Part shown: positions 7,729 through 14,941 of the stretch, one piece after another
Layout of the letters: every line of letters starts with the position of its first letter
Position numbering within the stretch: position 1 is the first letter of the stretch
DNA from: an uncultured Zoogloea sp.
GTDB taxonomy: Bacteria > Pseudomonadota > Gammaproteobacteria > Burkholderiales > Rhodocyclaceae
DNA length: 17,279 nucleotides
Reading direction: 5' to 3'
Assembly (NCBI GenBank): GCA_937967645.1
Contig: CALBTT010000025.1
Coordinates: 1-17,279, forward strand
Made by a program: the position numbers and the translations under genes
The notes under the pieces: model-generated
Database searches by the model: none
Told to the model about the DNA's origin: nothing
The model's input: only the letters and a program-made list of their open reading frames with translations

Positions 7729-7740
7729 TCACTGCGCGCA

Positions 7741-8814
7741 TCACGCTTCCAGATCCCGCGCGATCGGCAGGAAGACCGTAAAGCAGGTCCGCCCGGGCCG
7801 CGACTCGACCTCGATGGCACCCTGATGCTGCTCGATGAAACTCTGGGCCAGGGACAGACCCAGGCCACTGCCGTTCTCCCGACCTGATACCAGCGGGTAG
7901 AAGATCTTGTCGCGGATGCTGTCCGGGATACCCGGGCCGTTGTCGATCACCTGCAACTGCAGCGCGAGCTTGAAGCGGCGCTTGGCCAGGGTGACCTGGC
8001 GCGCTGCGCGGGTCCGCAGGACGATCTCGCCATTGCCGTTCAGCGCCTGCGCGGCATTGCGGGCGATGTTCAGGATGGCCTGGATCAGCTGCTCCCGGTC
8101 ACCGGTGATGTAGGGCAGGCTGGTGTCGTAGTCGCGGCGCACACCGACGGACGGAAACTCGGCCAGGATCAGGCGCCGCACCCGCTCCAGCACGTCATGG
8201 GGATTGAGCTGCGAGGGCTGCATCATCCGATGCGATGTCAGCAGCCGGTTCATCAGATCCTGGAGTCGATCCGCCTCGGCGATGATCACCTGGGTGTATT
8301 CCCGCAGCTGGGGATCGTCCAGCTCGCGCTCCAGCAGCTGGGCCGAGCCGCGGATGCCGCCCAGGGGATTCTTGATCTCATGCGCCAGGTTGCGGATCAG
8401 CTCGCGGTTCGCCTGCTGCTGGTGCGCGAGCTGCTCCTCGCGGGCCACCTTCAGGTGCGCATCCATGGGCCGGAACTCCAGCAGGAGGCGCGCACTGCCG
8501 GAATCGACCGGCGTCACCGTGCAATCCAGGTGCAGGGCTTCCATTCCGGGGCGCACCACCGTGAGGTTATGCCCCGTATAGCTCCAGTTGTCCCTCAACA
8601 CATTGTTGAGGGCACCGGTCAGGCCGACGGGCTCACCCAGCAGACGGCGCAGGGAATAGCCGACGATCTTGCGGCTGCTTGCCGCAAACAGGTTCTCCGC
8701 CCCGGGGTTCAGGTAACGCACGATGAACTCATCGTCCACCAGCACCACGGCGGACGACAGGAGCTCGAGTCCTGCAAAGGGCGAGACAGCGGATCGGGAC
8801 GGGTCGTTTTGCAT
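7741..8814 (-). CDS. ntrB: Nitrogen sensor histidine kinase NtrB
   Basis: NtrB phosphorylates NtrC when nitrogen is limiting, and dephosphorylates it with the help of the PII protein when nitrogen is plentiful. The 357-residue cytoplasmic protein has an N-terminal PAS-like domain (about 12-120, no membrane segment) and the H-box NLAHEIKNPLGGIRGSAQLL with phospho-acceptor His145. The kinase domain follows, with N-box NIARNAAQAL, G1 box DNGPGIP and G2 box SGLGLSLAQSF. Length and motifs match the GlnL/NtrB family. The ATG at 8814 has no clear ribosome-binding site. Gene order glnA, DUF4124 gene, ntrB, ntrC resembles the enterobacterial glnALG operon with one inserted gene. Confidence 0.96.
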   Translation of the reverse strand: MQNDPSRSAVSPFAGLELLSSAVVLVDDEFIVRYLNPGAENLFAASSRKIVGYSLRRLLGEPVGLTGALNNVLRDNWSYTGHNLTVVRPGMEALHLDCTVTPVDSGSARLLLEFRPMDAHLKVAREEQLAHQQQANRELIRNLAHEIKNPLGGIRGSAQLLERELDDPQLREYTQVIIAEADRLQDLMNRLLTSHRMMQPSQLNPHDVLERVRRLILAEFPSVGVRRDYDTSLPYITGDREQLIQAILNIARNAAQALNGNGEIVLRTRAARQVTLAKRRFKLALQLQVIDNGPGIPDSIRDKIFYPLVSGRENGSGLGLSLAQSFIEQHQGAIEVESRPGRTCFTVFLPIARDLEA

Positions 8815-8850
8815 ATGAGAAGTTCAATGCAAGAAGCAGACCACCTACTC

Positions 8851-8870
8851 CAGGCCCGCCCCCGGGCCTG
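8851..8870 (-). terminator. Hairpin downstream of the DUF4124 gene
   Basis: A perfect 8-bp stem (CAGGCCCG / CGGGCCTG) with a CCCC loop lies between the stop of the DUF4124 gene and ntrB. There is no T-run on the minus strand, so it may weaken or pause transcription into ntrB or stabilise an mRNA end rather than act as a full terminator. Confidence 0.35.
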
Positions 8871-8893
8871 CATCGGCCCACCCCCGGCGCGCC

Positions 8894-9373
8894 TCAGCGG
8901 AGATTGGAGATCTCTCTGCGCAGGGCCTCGATGTTGCGCTCGTGGATCTGCACCTTGTCCTTGAATGGCTGCAGACGGTCGAGCACCTTCTGGTAGTTGC
9001 GCTCGTCGCCGTAGCGAAGCGCCTCCTGGTCGGCCAACTCCTTGCGAGCCACCTCGAATGCCCGCTGCTCGTTGGCCAGTTCATCTTCGAGAATGCGGCG
9101 GCGGTCGTTGTCGCGCGCCTTTTGAGTGCCCGTATCGACCCTGGGGAAGCCGGCAGATGAGCTGGGCGCACTGTTTTGGGGCGTCGCCGGCTTGGATGCA
9201 CTGGGAACGGACGACACCGCCTGATCCCGCGCCAGCATGCTGCACCCTTTTCCGGACGACTTGCTGTTGGTGTAGGTCGTATGACCCGCCTCATCAACGC
9301 ACTTATAGATGTCAGCCCGCACAGGCAGGGCGTACAGCAGTACAGCCAGCAGAACAGGGATTCTCGAGAGCAT
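8894..9373 (-). CDS. Secreted DUF4124-domain protein with coiled-coil tail
   Basis: The 159-residue product begins with a Sec signal peptide (residues 1-20, SRIPVLLAVLLYALPVRA, probable cleavage after ADA-like VRA) and continues with DIYKCVDEAGHTTYTN, the hallmark of the DUF4124 domain (about 21-60), which contains two cysteines likely to form a disulphide. A Ser/Ala/Pro-rich linker follows, then a highly charged helix from about residue 95 to the end, probably a coiled coil. It is expected in the periplasm; no molecular function is established for the family. The frame is open for 64 codons upstream, but the signal peptide fixes the start at ATG 9373. It lies between glnA, beyond a strong terminator, and ntrB, so it is likely expressed from its own promoter. 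Confidence 0.88.
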   Translation of the reverse strand: MLSRIPVLLAVLLYALPVRADIYKCVDEAGHTTYTNSKSSGKGCSMLARDQAVSSVPSASKPATPQNSAPSSSAGFPRVDTGTQKARDNDRRRILEDELANEQRAFEVARKELADQEALRYGDERNYQKVLDRLQPFKDKVQIHERNIEALRREISNLR

Positions 9374-9404
9374 GGTGAGCACAGGCAGTTCCGGAAGCAG
9401 CGTT

Positions 9405-9433
9405 AGTTTAGGGGCCGGCCCGGGCAAACACAA
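9405..9433 (-). promoter_or_regulatory. Candidate sigma70 promoter for the DUF4124 gene
   Basis: On the minus strand TTGTGT (9433-9428) and TAAACT (9410-9405) are separated by 17 bases, located between the glnA terminator and the DUF4124 start. Both hexamers are imperfect, but spacing and position are right. Confidence 0.35.
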
Positions 9434-9443
9434 ACACGGGCCG

Positions 9444-9472
9444 AAAACAAAAGGACGGGCCTTGGCCCGTCC
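9444..9472 (-). terminator. Rho-independent terminator of glnA
   Basis: On the minus strand a perfect 9-bp stem (GGACGGGCC / GGCCCGTCC) around AA is followed by TTTTGTTTT. It is 50 bases after the glnA stop and should end most glnA transcripts, separating high glnA expression from the genes downstream. Confidence 0.92.
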
Positions 9473-9486
9473 CCTGTAACGCATTG

Positions 9487-9508
9487 ACCGGCCAGCAGGC
9501 TGACCGGT
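9487..9508 (-). repeat. Imperfect hairpin right after glnA
   Basis: Ten-base arms ACCGGTCAGC and GCTGGCCGGT (one mismatch) around a 2-base centre lie between the glnA stop and its terminator. It could protect the 3' end of the glnA mRNA from exonucleases; this is inference. Confidence 0.4.
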
Positions 9509-9521
9509 TCCGATCCGGAGA

Positions 9522-10931
9522 TCAGATGGCGTAGTACATCTCGAACTCAACCGGGTGCACTTCAACGCGCAGACGGTTCACTTCTTCCTGCTTGAGGGCG
9601 ATGAAGGAGTCGATGAAGTCGTTGCTGAAGACACCGCCGCGGGTCAGGAACTCGCGGTCCTTGTCCAGAGCTTCCAGAGCCTGTTCGAGGCTGGAGCAGA
9701 CGGTCGGGATGAGCGCGTCTTCTTCCGGCGGCAGGTCGTACAGGTTCTTGTCGGCGGGGTCGCCCGGGTGGATCTTGTTCTGGATGCCGTCGAGACCGGC
9801 CATCATCAGCGCGGCGAAGCACAGGTAGGGGTTCGCGCCCGGATCCGGGAAACGGGTCTCGATGCGGCGAGCCTTCTCGCTGTTCACAAACGGGATGCGG
9901 ATGGAAGCGGAACGGTTCTTGGCGGAGTAGGCCAGCTTCACCGGAGCTTCGTAGTGGGGCACCAGACGCTTGTAGGAGTTGGTCAGCGGGTTGGTGATGG
10001 CGTTCAGCGCACGAGCGTGCTTGATGATGCCGCCGATGTAGTACAGGGCGGTCTCGGACAGGCCGGCGTAGCCGTTGCCCGCGAACAGGTTCTTGCCGTC
10101 CTTCCAGATGGACTGGTGCACGTGCATGCCGGAACCGTTGTCACCAACGATGGGCTTCGGCATGAAGGTCGCGGTCTTGCCGTACTGGTGGGCGACGTTC
10201 TGGACGATGTACTTGGTGATCTGGGTCTGGTCGGCGCGACGCACCAGGGTGTCGAACTTGGTGCCGATCTCGTTCTGGCCGGCAGTCGCCACTTCGTGGT
10301 GATGCACTTCGACGGGCACGCCGCAGGCCTCGAGGGCCAGACACATGGCGGCACGCATGTCGTTGAAGGAGTCAACCGGGGGAACCGGGAAGTAACCACC
10401 CTTCACAGCGGGACGGTAGCCGGTGTTGCCGCCTTCAAACTTCTGGTCGGAGGACCAGGCACCTTCTTCGGAGAAGATCTTGTGGTAGGCGCCGGACATG
10501 CCGACCTTCCACTCGACGGAGTCGAAGATGAAGAATTCAGGTTCCGGACCAAAGTAGGCGGTATCGCCGATACCGGAGGACTTCAGGTAAGCCTCGGCAC
10601 GGTTGGCGATGGAGCGCGGGTCACGGTCATAGCCCTTGCCGTCAGCCGGATCGATCACGTCGCAGGTCAGGATCAGGGTGGTTTCGTCGAAGAACGGGTC
10701 GATGTAGGCGGTGTTGGGATCCGGCATCAGCAGCATGTCGGAAGCCTGGATACCCTTCCAGCCGGCGATCGAGGAGCCGTCGAACGCATGACCGCTTTCG
10801 AACTTGTCTTCGTCAAAAGCGCTGACCGGCACGCCAACGTGCTGTTCCTTGCCCTTGGTATCGGTGAAACGGAAATCAATGAACTTGACTTCGTTTTCCT
10901 GGACGATCTTCATGACGTCTTGCGGGGTCAT
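9522..10931 (-). CDS. glnA: Glutamine synthetase type I
   Basis: GlnA makes glutamine from glutamate, ammonia and ATP and is the main entry of ammonia into metabolism. The product has 469 residues, the same as E. coli GlnA. Visible family features are the beta-grasp N-terminus with AFDGSSIAGW, the metal/glutamate-site motifs EPEFFIFD (130-137) and NGSGMHVHQS (265-274), the KNRSASIRIP stretch (338-347), and the adenylylation site Tyr398 in NLYDLPPEE, so activity is probably controlled by GlnE. I choose the ATG at 10931 because AGGAG lies 8 bases before it; a GTG three codons upstream would be too close to that site. Transcription is governed by a sigma54 promoter and two NtrC boxes in the upstream gap, and a strong terminator follows. 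Confidence 0.98.
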   Translation of the reverse strand: MTPQDVMKIVQENEVKFIDFRFTDTKGKEQHVGVPVSAFDEDKFESGHAFDGSSIAGWKGIQASDMLLMPDPNTAYIDPFFDETTLILTCDVIDPADGKGYDRDPRSIANRAEAYLKSSGIGDTAYFGPEPEFFIFDSVEWKVGMSGAYHKIFSEEGAWSSDQKFEGGNTGYRPAVKGGYFPVPPVDSFNDMRAAMCLALEACGVPVEVHHHEVATAGQNEIGTKFDTLVRRADQTQITKYIVQNVAHQYGKTATFMPKPIVGDNGSGMHVHQSIWKDGKNLFAGNGYAGLSETALYYIGGIIKHARALNAITNPLTNSYKRLVPHYEAPVKLAYSAKNRSASIRIPFVNSEKARRIETRFPDPGANPYLCFAALMMAGLDGIQNKIHPGDPADKNLYDLPPEEDALIPTVCSSLEQALEALDKDREFLTRGGVFSNDFIDSFIALKQEEVNRLRVEVHPVEFEMYYAI

Positions 10932-11012
10932 ATAACTCACTCCTAACGGGTTGAAGCTGCTGCGCAGTGGAAAATGGATATCGGTTACTACAATGACTCA
11001 GATGAGCAAGCA

Positions 11013-11028
11013 AGCACTAAGCGTGCCA
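11013..11028 (-). promoter_or_regulatory. sigma54 (-24/-12) promoter of glnA
   Basis: The minus strand reads TGGCACGCTTAGTGCT, matching the consensus TGGCACG-N4-TTGCW at all but one fixed position, with the essential GG and GC ten bases apart. Transcription would start near 11002, giving a leader of about 70 bases before the glnA ATG. Confidence 0.85.
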
Positions 11029-11090
11029 ACTTAAAAATCAGAACACCCCATTGTGCCACAAGGGCAATACGACGCGCCCCGAAAAAATAT

Positions 11091-11107
11091 CGCACCGAAA
11101 TGGTGCA
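11091..11107. promoter_or_regulatory. NtrC-binding box, glnA-proximal
   Basis: CGCACCGAAATGGTGCA matches TGCACC-N5-GGTGCA except for the first base. Its centre is about 97 bases upstream of the predicted glnA start, a normal enhancer distance for NtrC. Confidence 0.88.
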
Positions 11108-11121
11108 GACATCTGGTTTTT

Positions 11122-11138
11122 CGCACCACATCGGTGCA
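11122..11138. promoter_or_regulatory. NtrC-binding box, glnA-distal
   Basis: CGCACCACATCGGTGCA has the same 6-N5-6 structure as its neighbour and the same single deviation. The centres are 31 bases apart, close to three helical turns, so NtrC dimers would sit on the same face of the DNA and could act cooperatively, as at enterobacterial glnA. Confidence 0.88.
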
Positions 11139-11235
11139 AGCAAAATTTTTCCCTTCCCGGCGCCGCAGTTCATGCACCGTGAAGGCCCGCGAGCCCCAGC
11201 CCAGGAGTGGTGAACCCACCCGCCCTGCGCATCGC

Positions 11236-11263
11236 TTGCAGCGCCGGGGGGCAGCGGTATACT
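11236..11263 (+). promoter_or_regulatory. sigma70-type promoter of the rhodanese-nadA unit
   Basis: TTGCAG (11236-11241) and TATACT (11258-11263) are separated by 16 bases, 32 bases before the rhodanese ATG. Both hexamers are close to the sigma70 consensus. Confidence 0.65.
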
Positions 11264-11295
11264 CGCAGGCCCGTCATTCTCATCGGACCACCGCC

Positions 11296-11748
11296 ATGGG
11301 AAAACTCAGTGACACCCTCAATCTTGCCCGGGAACGCGCCCGCGGGCTGAACCTTCCCTATGCGGGCTCGCTCACGCCCCGAGAAGCGGCGGACGTGCTG
11401 GCGCTGGCGCCCGGCGCCAAGCTGGTGGACGTGCGTACCCGTGCCGAGTGGGACTGGGTGGGCCGAATCCCCGGCGCCATCGAGATCGAGTGGATGCTCT
11501 ACCCGGGCAACGAACCCAACCCCCATTTCCTCGCCCAGTTCAAGCGCCAGGTGGATCCGGAAGCCCTGGTGATGTTCCTGTGCCGCAGCGGAGCGCGCTC
11601 CAACGCCGCAGCGACGCTGGCCGCAGGATCGGGCTACACCAACGCCTACAACATCCTCGAAGGCTTCGAGGGCGACAAGGATGCCGGCGGCCACCGCAAC
11701 AAGGTCGGAGGCTGGCGCCACGCCGGCCTGCCGTGGATCCAGAGCTGA
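11296..11748 (+). CDS. Rhodanese-domain sulfurtransferase
   Basis: This 150-residue single-domain rhodanese has VDVRTRAEW at 44-52 and the active-site loop CRSGARS at 96-102, with Cys96 as the sulfur-carrying residue. The CRSGxRS loop is typical of small bacterial thiosulfate:acceptor sulfurtransferases. No signal peptide or membrane segment is seen, so it should be cytoplasmic. The frame is open further upstream, but ATG 11296 follows a good promoter and starts the family-like sequence. It is followed by nadA after 20 bases, so the two are probably one transcript. NadA carries an iron-sulfur cluster, and a sulfur-delivery role for the rhodanese is an attractive but unproved idea. Confidence 0.92.
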   Translation: MGKLSDTLNLARERARGLNLPYAGSLTPREAADVLALAPGAKLVDVRTRAEWDWVGRIPGAIEIEWMLYPGNEPNPHFLAQFKRQVDPEALVMFLCRSGARSNAAATLAAGSGYTNAYNILEGFEGDKDAGGHRNKVGGWRHAGLPWIQS

Positions 11749-11768
11749 ACCACAGGACACCCCCAGAG

Positions 11769-12869
11769 ATGCAAGCCGTACCCATCAGTTTCGACCGCTT
11801 CAACACGCTCTCCGACCAGGACGCGCACACGCGCATCCAGGCTGCCCGTGCCCGCCTCGGCGACCGGGCCGTGCTGCTGTGCCACCACTACCAGCGGGCC
11901 GACGTCTACCAGTATGCCGACCTGACCGGCGACTCCCTCAAGCTGTCCCGCCTGGCCGCCGAGACCGACGCCGAGTTCATCGTTTTCTGTGGCGTGCATT
12001 TCATGGCCGAGGTGGCGGACATCATGTCCAAGCCCCACCAGCAGGCCATCCTGCCCGACCTGGCCGCCGGCTGTTCGATGGCCGACATGGCCAACCTGGC
12101 CAAGGTGGAGCGCTGCTGGCGTGAGCTCACCGAAGTGCTGGGCACGCCCGACGAGCTGATCACCCCGGTGACGTACATCAACTCCGCCGCCGACCTCAAG
12201 GCCTTCTGCGGCGAACATGGCGGCATCGTGTGCACATCCACCAACGCCCCCACCATCCTCGACTGGGCCTTCAACCAGCGCGAGAAGGTGCTGTTCTTCC
12301 CCGACCAGCACCTCGGCCGGTGGACCGGCTTCAAGAAGAATATCCCCCTGGACGAGATGGTGGTGTGGGATCCCGACCTGGAATACGGCGGCCTCACGCC
12401 GGAGCAGATCCGCAAGGCCAAGGTGCTGCTCTGGAAGGGCCACTGCTCGGTGCACCAGATGTTCCAGCCGGCGCACATCATCAAGTTCCGCAACCAGTAC
12501 CCGGATGGCTTCGTCATCTCCCATCCGGAGAGCGCCCTGGAAGTGTGCCGCCAGTCCGACTACGTCGGCTCCACCGAGTACATCATCAAGGTGATCAAGG
12601 AAGCCGCCCCCAACACCCGCTGGCTGGTCGGCACCGAGCTGAACCTGGTCAACCGCCTGGCCGAGGAAGTGAAACCCGAGGGCAAGATCGTGCAGTTCAT
12701 GGCCCCCACCGTGTGCATGTGCTCGACCATGCAGCGCATCGACCCGCAGCATCTGGCGTGGACGCTCGAGAACCTCGCGGACGGCAAGGTGGTCAACCGC
12801 ATCACCGTGCCCGAACACGAGGCAGCGCTGGCCAAGGTCGCCCTGGAACGCATGCTTGCCGTGTCCTGA
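11769..12869 (+). CDS. nadA: Quinolinate synthase
   Basis: NadA condenses iminoaspartate with dihydroxyacetone phosphate to quinolinate, the first ring of NAD, using a [4Fe-4S] cluster. The 366-residue product shows LCHHYQRADVYQYADLTGDS (37-56), the substrate-binding YINSAA (136-141) and CTSTNA (155-160), and cluster-cysteine candidates C102 (LAAGCSM), C226 (WKGHCSVH) and C316/C318 (PTVCMCSTMQ). It is somewhat longer than E. coli NadA, as in many betaproteobacteria. The frame is open far upstream into the rhodanese gene, but the homologous N-terminus supports ATG 11769. NadB and NadC are not nearby. A strong terminator follows. Confidence 0.96.
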   Translation: MQAVPISFDRFNTLSDQDAHTRIQAARARLGDRAVLLCHHYQRADVYQYADLTGDSLKLSRLAAETDAEFIVFCGVHFMAEVADIMSKPHQQAILPDLAAGCSMADMANLAKVERCWRELTEVLGTPDELITPVTYINSAADLKAFCGEHGGIVCTSTNAPTILDWAFNQREKVLFFPDQHLGRWTGFKKNIPLDEMVVWDPDLEYGGLTPEQIRKAKVLLWKGHCSVHQMFQPAHIIKFRNQYPDGFVISHPESALEVCRQSDYVGSTEYIIKVIKEAAPNTRWLVGTELNLVNRLAEEVKPEGKIVQFMAPTVCMCSTMQRIDPQHLAWTLENLADGKVVNRITVPEHEAALAKVALERMLAVS

Positions 12870-12897
12870 ACGGCCGACCCGCAACTCCGCACTCAAG

Positions 12898-12920
12898 CGG
12901 CGCCTGCGGGCGCCGTTTTT
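12898..12920 (+). terminator. Rho-independent terminator of nadA
   Basis: A perfect 7-bp stem (CGGCGCC / GGCGCCG) with a TGCG loop is followed directly by TTTTT. It closes the rhodanese-nadA unit 28 bases after the nadA stop. Confidence 0.92.
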
Positions 12921-12955
12921 CATGGGGAGCTGGGCACAACCACGAAGGAGATCCG

Positions 12956-13705
12956 ATGAGCAGCCTGCGCATCTGCACCTACAACATCCACAAGGGCTTC
13001 TCCCAGTTCAACCGGCGCCTGTCCATCCACGACCTGCGCGACAAGCTGCGCCTGCTCGGCGCCGACGTCGTCTTCCTGCAGGAAGTCCAGGGCATGCACC
13101 TGCGCCACGCCCACCTCCGCCCGGACTGGCCCGCCCAGCCCCAGCACGAGTTCCTGGCCCGCGACGTGTGGCAACAGACCGCCTACGGCGGCAATGCCGT
13201 CTATGACCACGGCCACCACGGCAACGCCATCCTGAGCCGCCACCCCATCCTGTCCCAGGCCAACCAGGACGTCTCCGACCACCGCTTCGAGAGCCGGGGC
13301 CTGCTTCACTGCGAGATCCGGGTCGCCAGCGTGGCGCAGCCGGTGCATTGCGTCTGCGTGCACCTCGGCCTGACCGCCGGCAGCCGGCGACGTCAGATGG
13401 CCGCCTTGGTCAAGCGCCTCGACGAGCTGGCGCCTGCCGGGGCCCCCCTGATCATTGCCGGCGACTTCAACGACTGGCGCAATCACGCCGATGACTGCCT
13501 GACCGACCAACTGGGCGTCACCGAGGCCTTCGTGTCGGTCCGCGGCCGGCCGGCCCGGAGCTTCCCGAGCACGCTGCCGGTGCTGCGCCTGGACCGCATC
13601 TACGTGCGGGGCTTCAGCGTGGACCGGGCCGAGGTGCACTATGGCCCGCCCTGGAGCCAGATCTCCGACCATGCCCCGCTCACGGCCCAGCTCAGCATCC
13701 ACTGA
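12956..13705 (+). CDS. Endonuclease/exonuclease/phosphatase family protein (YbhP-like)
   Basis: This 249-residue protein belongs to the EEP fold of Mg-dependent phosphodiesterases (DNase I, exonuclease III, sphingomyelinase). The catalytic residues are all visible: N10 in TYNIH, E43 in LQEV, H136 in CVHLGL, D170 and N172 in GDFND, D213 in RLDRIY, and D238-H239 in SDHAPL. There is no signal peptide. The start at ATG 12956 has a strong AAGGAG 5 bases before it. The next gene, clsB, begins 12 bases after its stop; in E. coli the equivalent pair is ybhP-ybhO(clsB), so a role linked to phospholipids is possible, but the substrate is unknown. Confidence 0.93.
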   Translation: MSSLRICTYNIHKGFSQFNRRLSIHDLRDKLRLLGADVVFLQEVQGMHLRHAHLRPDWPAQPQHEFLARDVWQQTAYGGNAVYDHGHHGNAILSRHPILSQANQDVSDHRFESRGLLHCEIRVASVAQPVHCVCVHLGLTAGSRRRQMAALVKRLDELAPAGAPLIIAGDFNDWRNHADDCLTDQLGVTEAFVSVRGRPARSFPSTLPVLRLDRIYVRGFSVDRAEVHYGPPWSQISDHAPLTAQLSIH

Positions 13706-13717
13706 GCGGCAGGCTCG

Positions 13718-14878
13718 ATGACGCTGCACTGGCTGCGGGGCAATGCCCTCACCCTGCTGGAGAACGGCACCCGCTTCTTCCCCGCGCTGCTCGAGGAGAT
13801 CGACCGCGCCACCACCGAGATCTTTCTCGAAACCTACATCTTCGCCCCCGACGAGGTCGGCCACGCCGTGGCCGACGCACTGCAGCGGGCAGCCCGGCGC
13901 GGCGTCACCGTACACGTGATCGTGGACGGCTTCGGTGGCCGGGATTTCGTGGCTCACCTGCTGGAACCCCTGACGGCGTCCGGCGTGCATGTGCTGATCT
14001 ACCGCCGCGAGGTCGCCACCCTGTCCCTGCGCCGCCACCGCTTGCGCCGGCTGCACCGCAAGCTGGCCGTGATCGACGGCCGTGTCGCCTTTGTCGGCGG
14101 CATCAACATCATCAGCGACTATGAAGCCCCCGCCCTCGACGCCCCCCGCCAGGACTACGCGGTACGCATCGAAGGCCCCCTGCTGGCGCCCATCCAGGCC
14201 AGCGTCAGGCACGTCTGGGGGCTGGTCAGCTGGGCCTCCTTCCGGCGGCGCCTGCGCCTGCTCGGCAAGGTGAATGCCAGGGCCCTGCCGGTCGGCGACA
14301 TGGAAGCCGCCTTCGTGATCCGCGACAACATCCGCCACCGGCGCGACATCGAGGACGCCTACCTGCTGGGCATCGCCGGCGCCCGCCGCGAAATCATCCT
14401 GGCCAATGCCTACTTCCTGCCCGGGCGTCGCTTCCGCCAGGCCCTGGTGGCCGCGGCCCGGCGCGGCGTACGCATCACCCTGCTGGTCCAGGGGCTCGCC
14501 GACCACCCCCTGCAGCAACGCGCCACCCGGGCCATCTACGACTCCCTGCTGGGCGCCGGCATGCGGATCATCGAGTACCACCGCAGCTACCTGCACGCCA
14601 AGGTCGCCGTCATCGACGAACACTGGGCCACCGTAGGCTCCAGCAACATCGACCCCTTCAGCCTGCTGCTGGCCCGTGAAGCCAACGTGGTGATCCGCCA
14701 TCCCCCCTTCGCCACCCGCCTGCGCGACAGCCTGCTGCAGGCCATCGCCGAGGGCGGCCGGGAGATCCACCCCGAGGCCTGGCAGCGTGCGCCCCTGTGG
14801 CAGCGCCTGGTCAACTGGACCGCCTACGGGCTGGTTCGCCTGATGATCGGCATCGCCGGCTACGGCAACCGCCACTGA
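13718..14878 (+). CDS. clsB: Cardiolipin synthase B
   Basis: A 386-residue phospholipase D superfamily enzyme with two HKD motifs, HRKLAVID (His113, Lys115, Asp120) and HAKVAVID (His293, Lys295, Asp300), each followed by the expected VGGINI and VGSSNID. In this family the two motifs join into one active site that condenses phosphatidylglycerol, or phosphatidylethanolamine with glycerol, into cardiolipin or phosphatidylglycerol. It lacks the two N-terminal transmembrane helices of ClsA, and its length and its pairing with an EEP protein fit ClsB (YbhO). A C-terminal amphipathic/hydrophobic segment (LVNWTAYGLVRLMIGIAG) may attach it to the membrane. Confidence 0.92.
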   Translation: MTLHWLRGNALTLLENGTRFFPALLEEIDRATTEIFLETYIFAPDEVGHAVADALQRAARRGVTVHVIVDGFGGRDFVAHLLEPLTASGVHVLIYRREVATLSLRRHRLRRLHRKLAVIDGRVAFVGGINIISDYEAPALDAPRQDYAVRIEGPLLAPIQASVRHVWGLVSWASFRRRLRLLGKVNARALPVGDMEAAFVIRDNIRHRRDIEDAYLLGIAGARREIILANAYFLPGRRFRQALVAAARRGVRITLLVQGLADHPLQQRATRAIYDSLLGAGMRIIEYHRSYLHAKVAVIDEHWATVGSSNIDPFSLLLAREANVVIRHPPFATRLRDSLLQAIAEGGREIHPEAWQRAPLWQRLVNWTAYGLVRLMIGIAGYGNRH

Positions 14879-14941
14879 GCAAGCCCCACCGGACATGGGA
14901 CAATACCGGCTGCGACAACAGCCATCGACCACCGCCACGCC

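Larger units (their letters stand above)
10932..11295. other. glnA / rhodanese divergent intergenic control region
   Basis: This 364-base space holds no convincing gene. From left to right it contains the glnA ribosome-binding site (10944-10940, minus), the glnA sigma54 promoter, an AT-rich stretch with the two NtrC boxes, and the sigma70-type promoter of the rhodanese gene. Its middle part (about 11030-11150) is clearly more AT-rich than the flanking genes. Confidence 0.85.

Noticed and set aside
5548..7887. A 779-codon open frame on the plus strand
   Set aside because: It is antisense to birA and ntrC and part of ntrB. The translation is low-complexity (rich in G, Q, H, R) with no recognisable domain.
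9555..10946. A 463-codon open frame on the plus strand across glnA
   Set aside because: It is a mirror frame of glnA, whose sequence is full-length and highly conserved.
11044..11068. A second TGGCAC and a third NtrC-like repeat in the glnA control region
   Set aside because: The TGGCAC (minus) has no GC at the required distance, and the repeat around TTGTGCCACAA matches only about half of the NtrC box.
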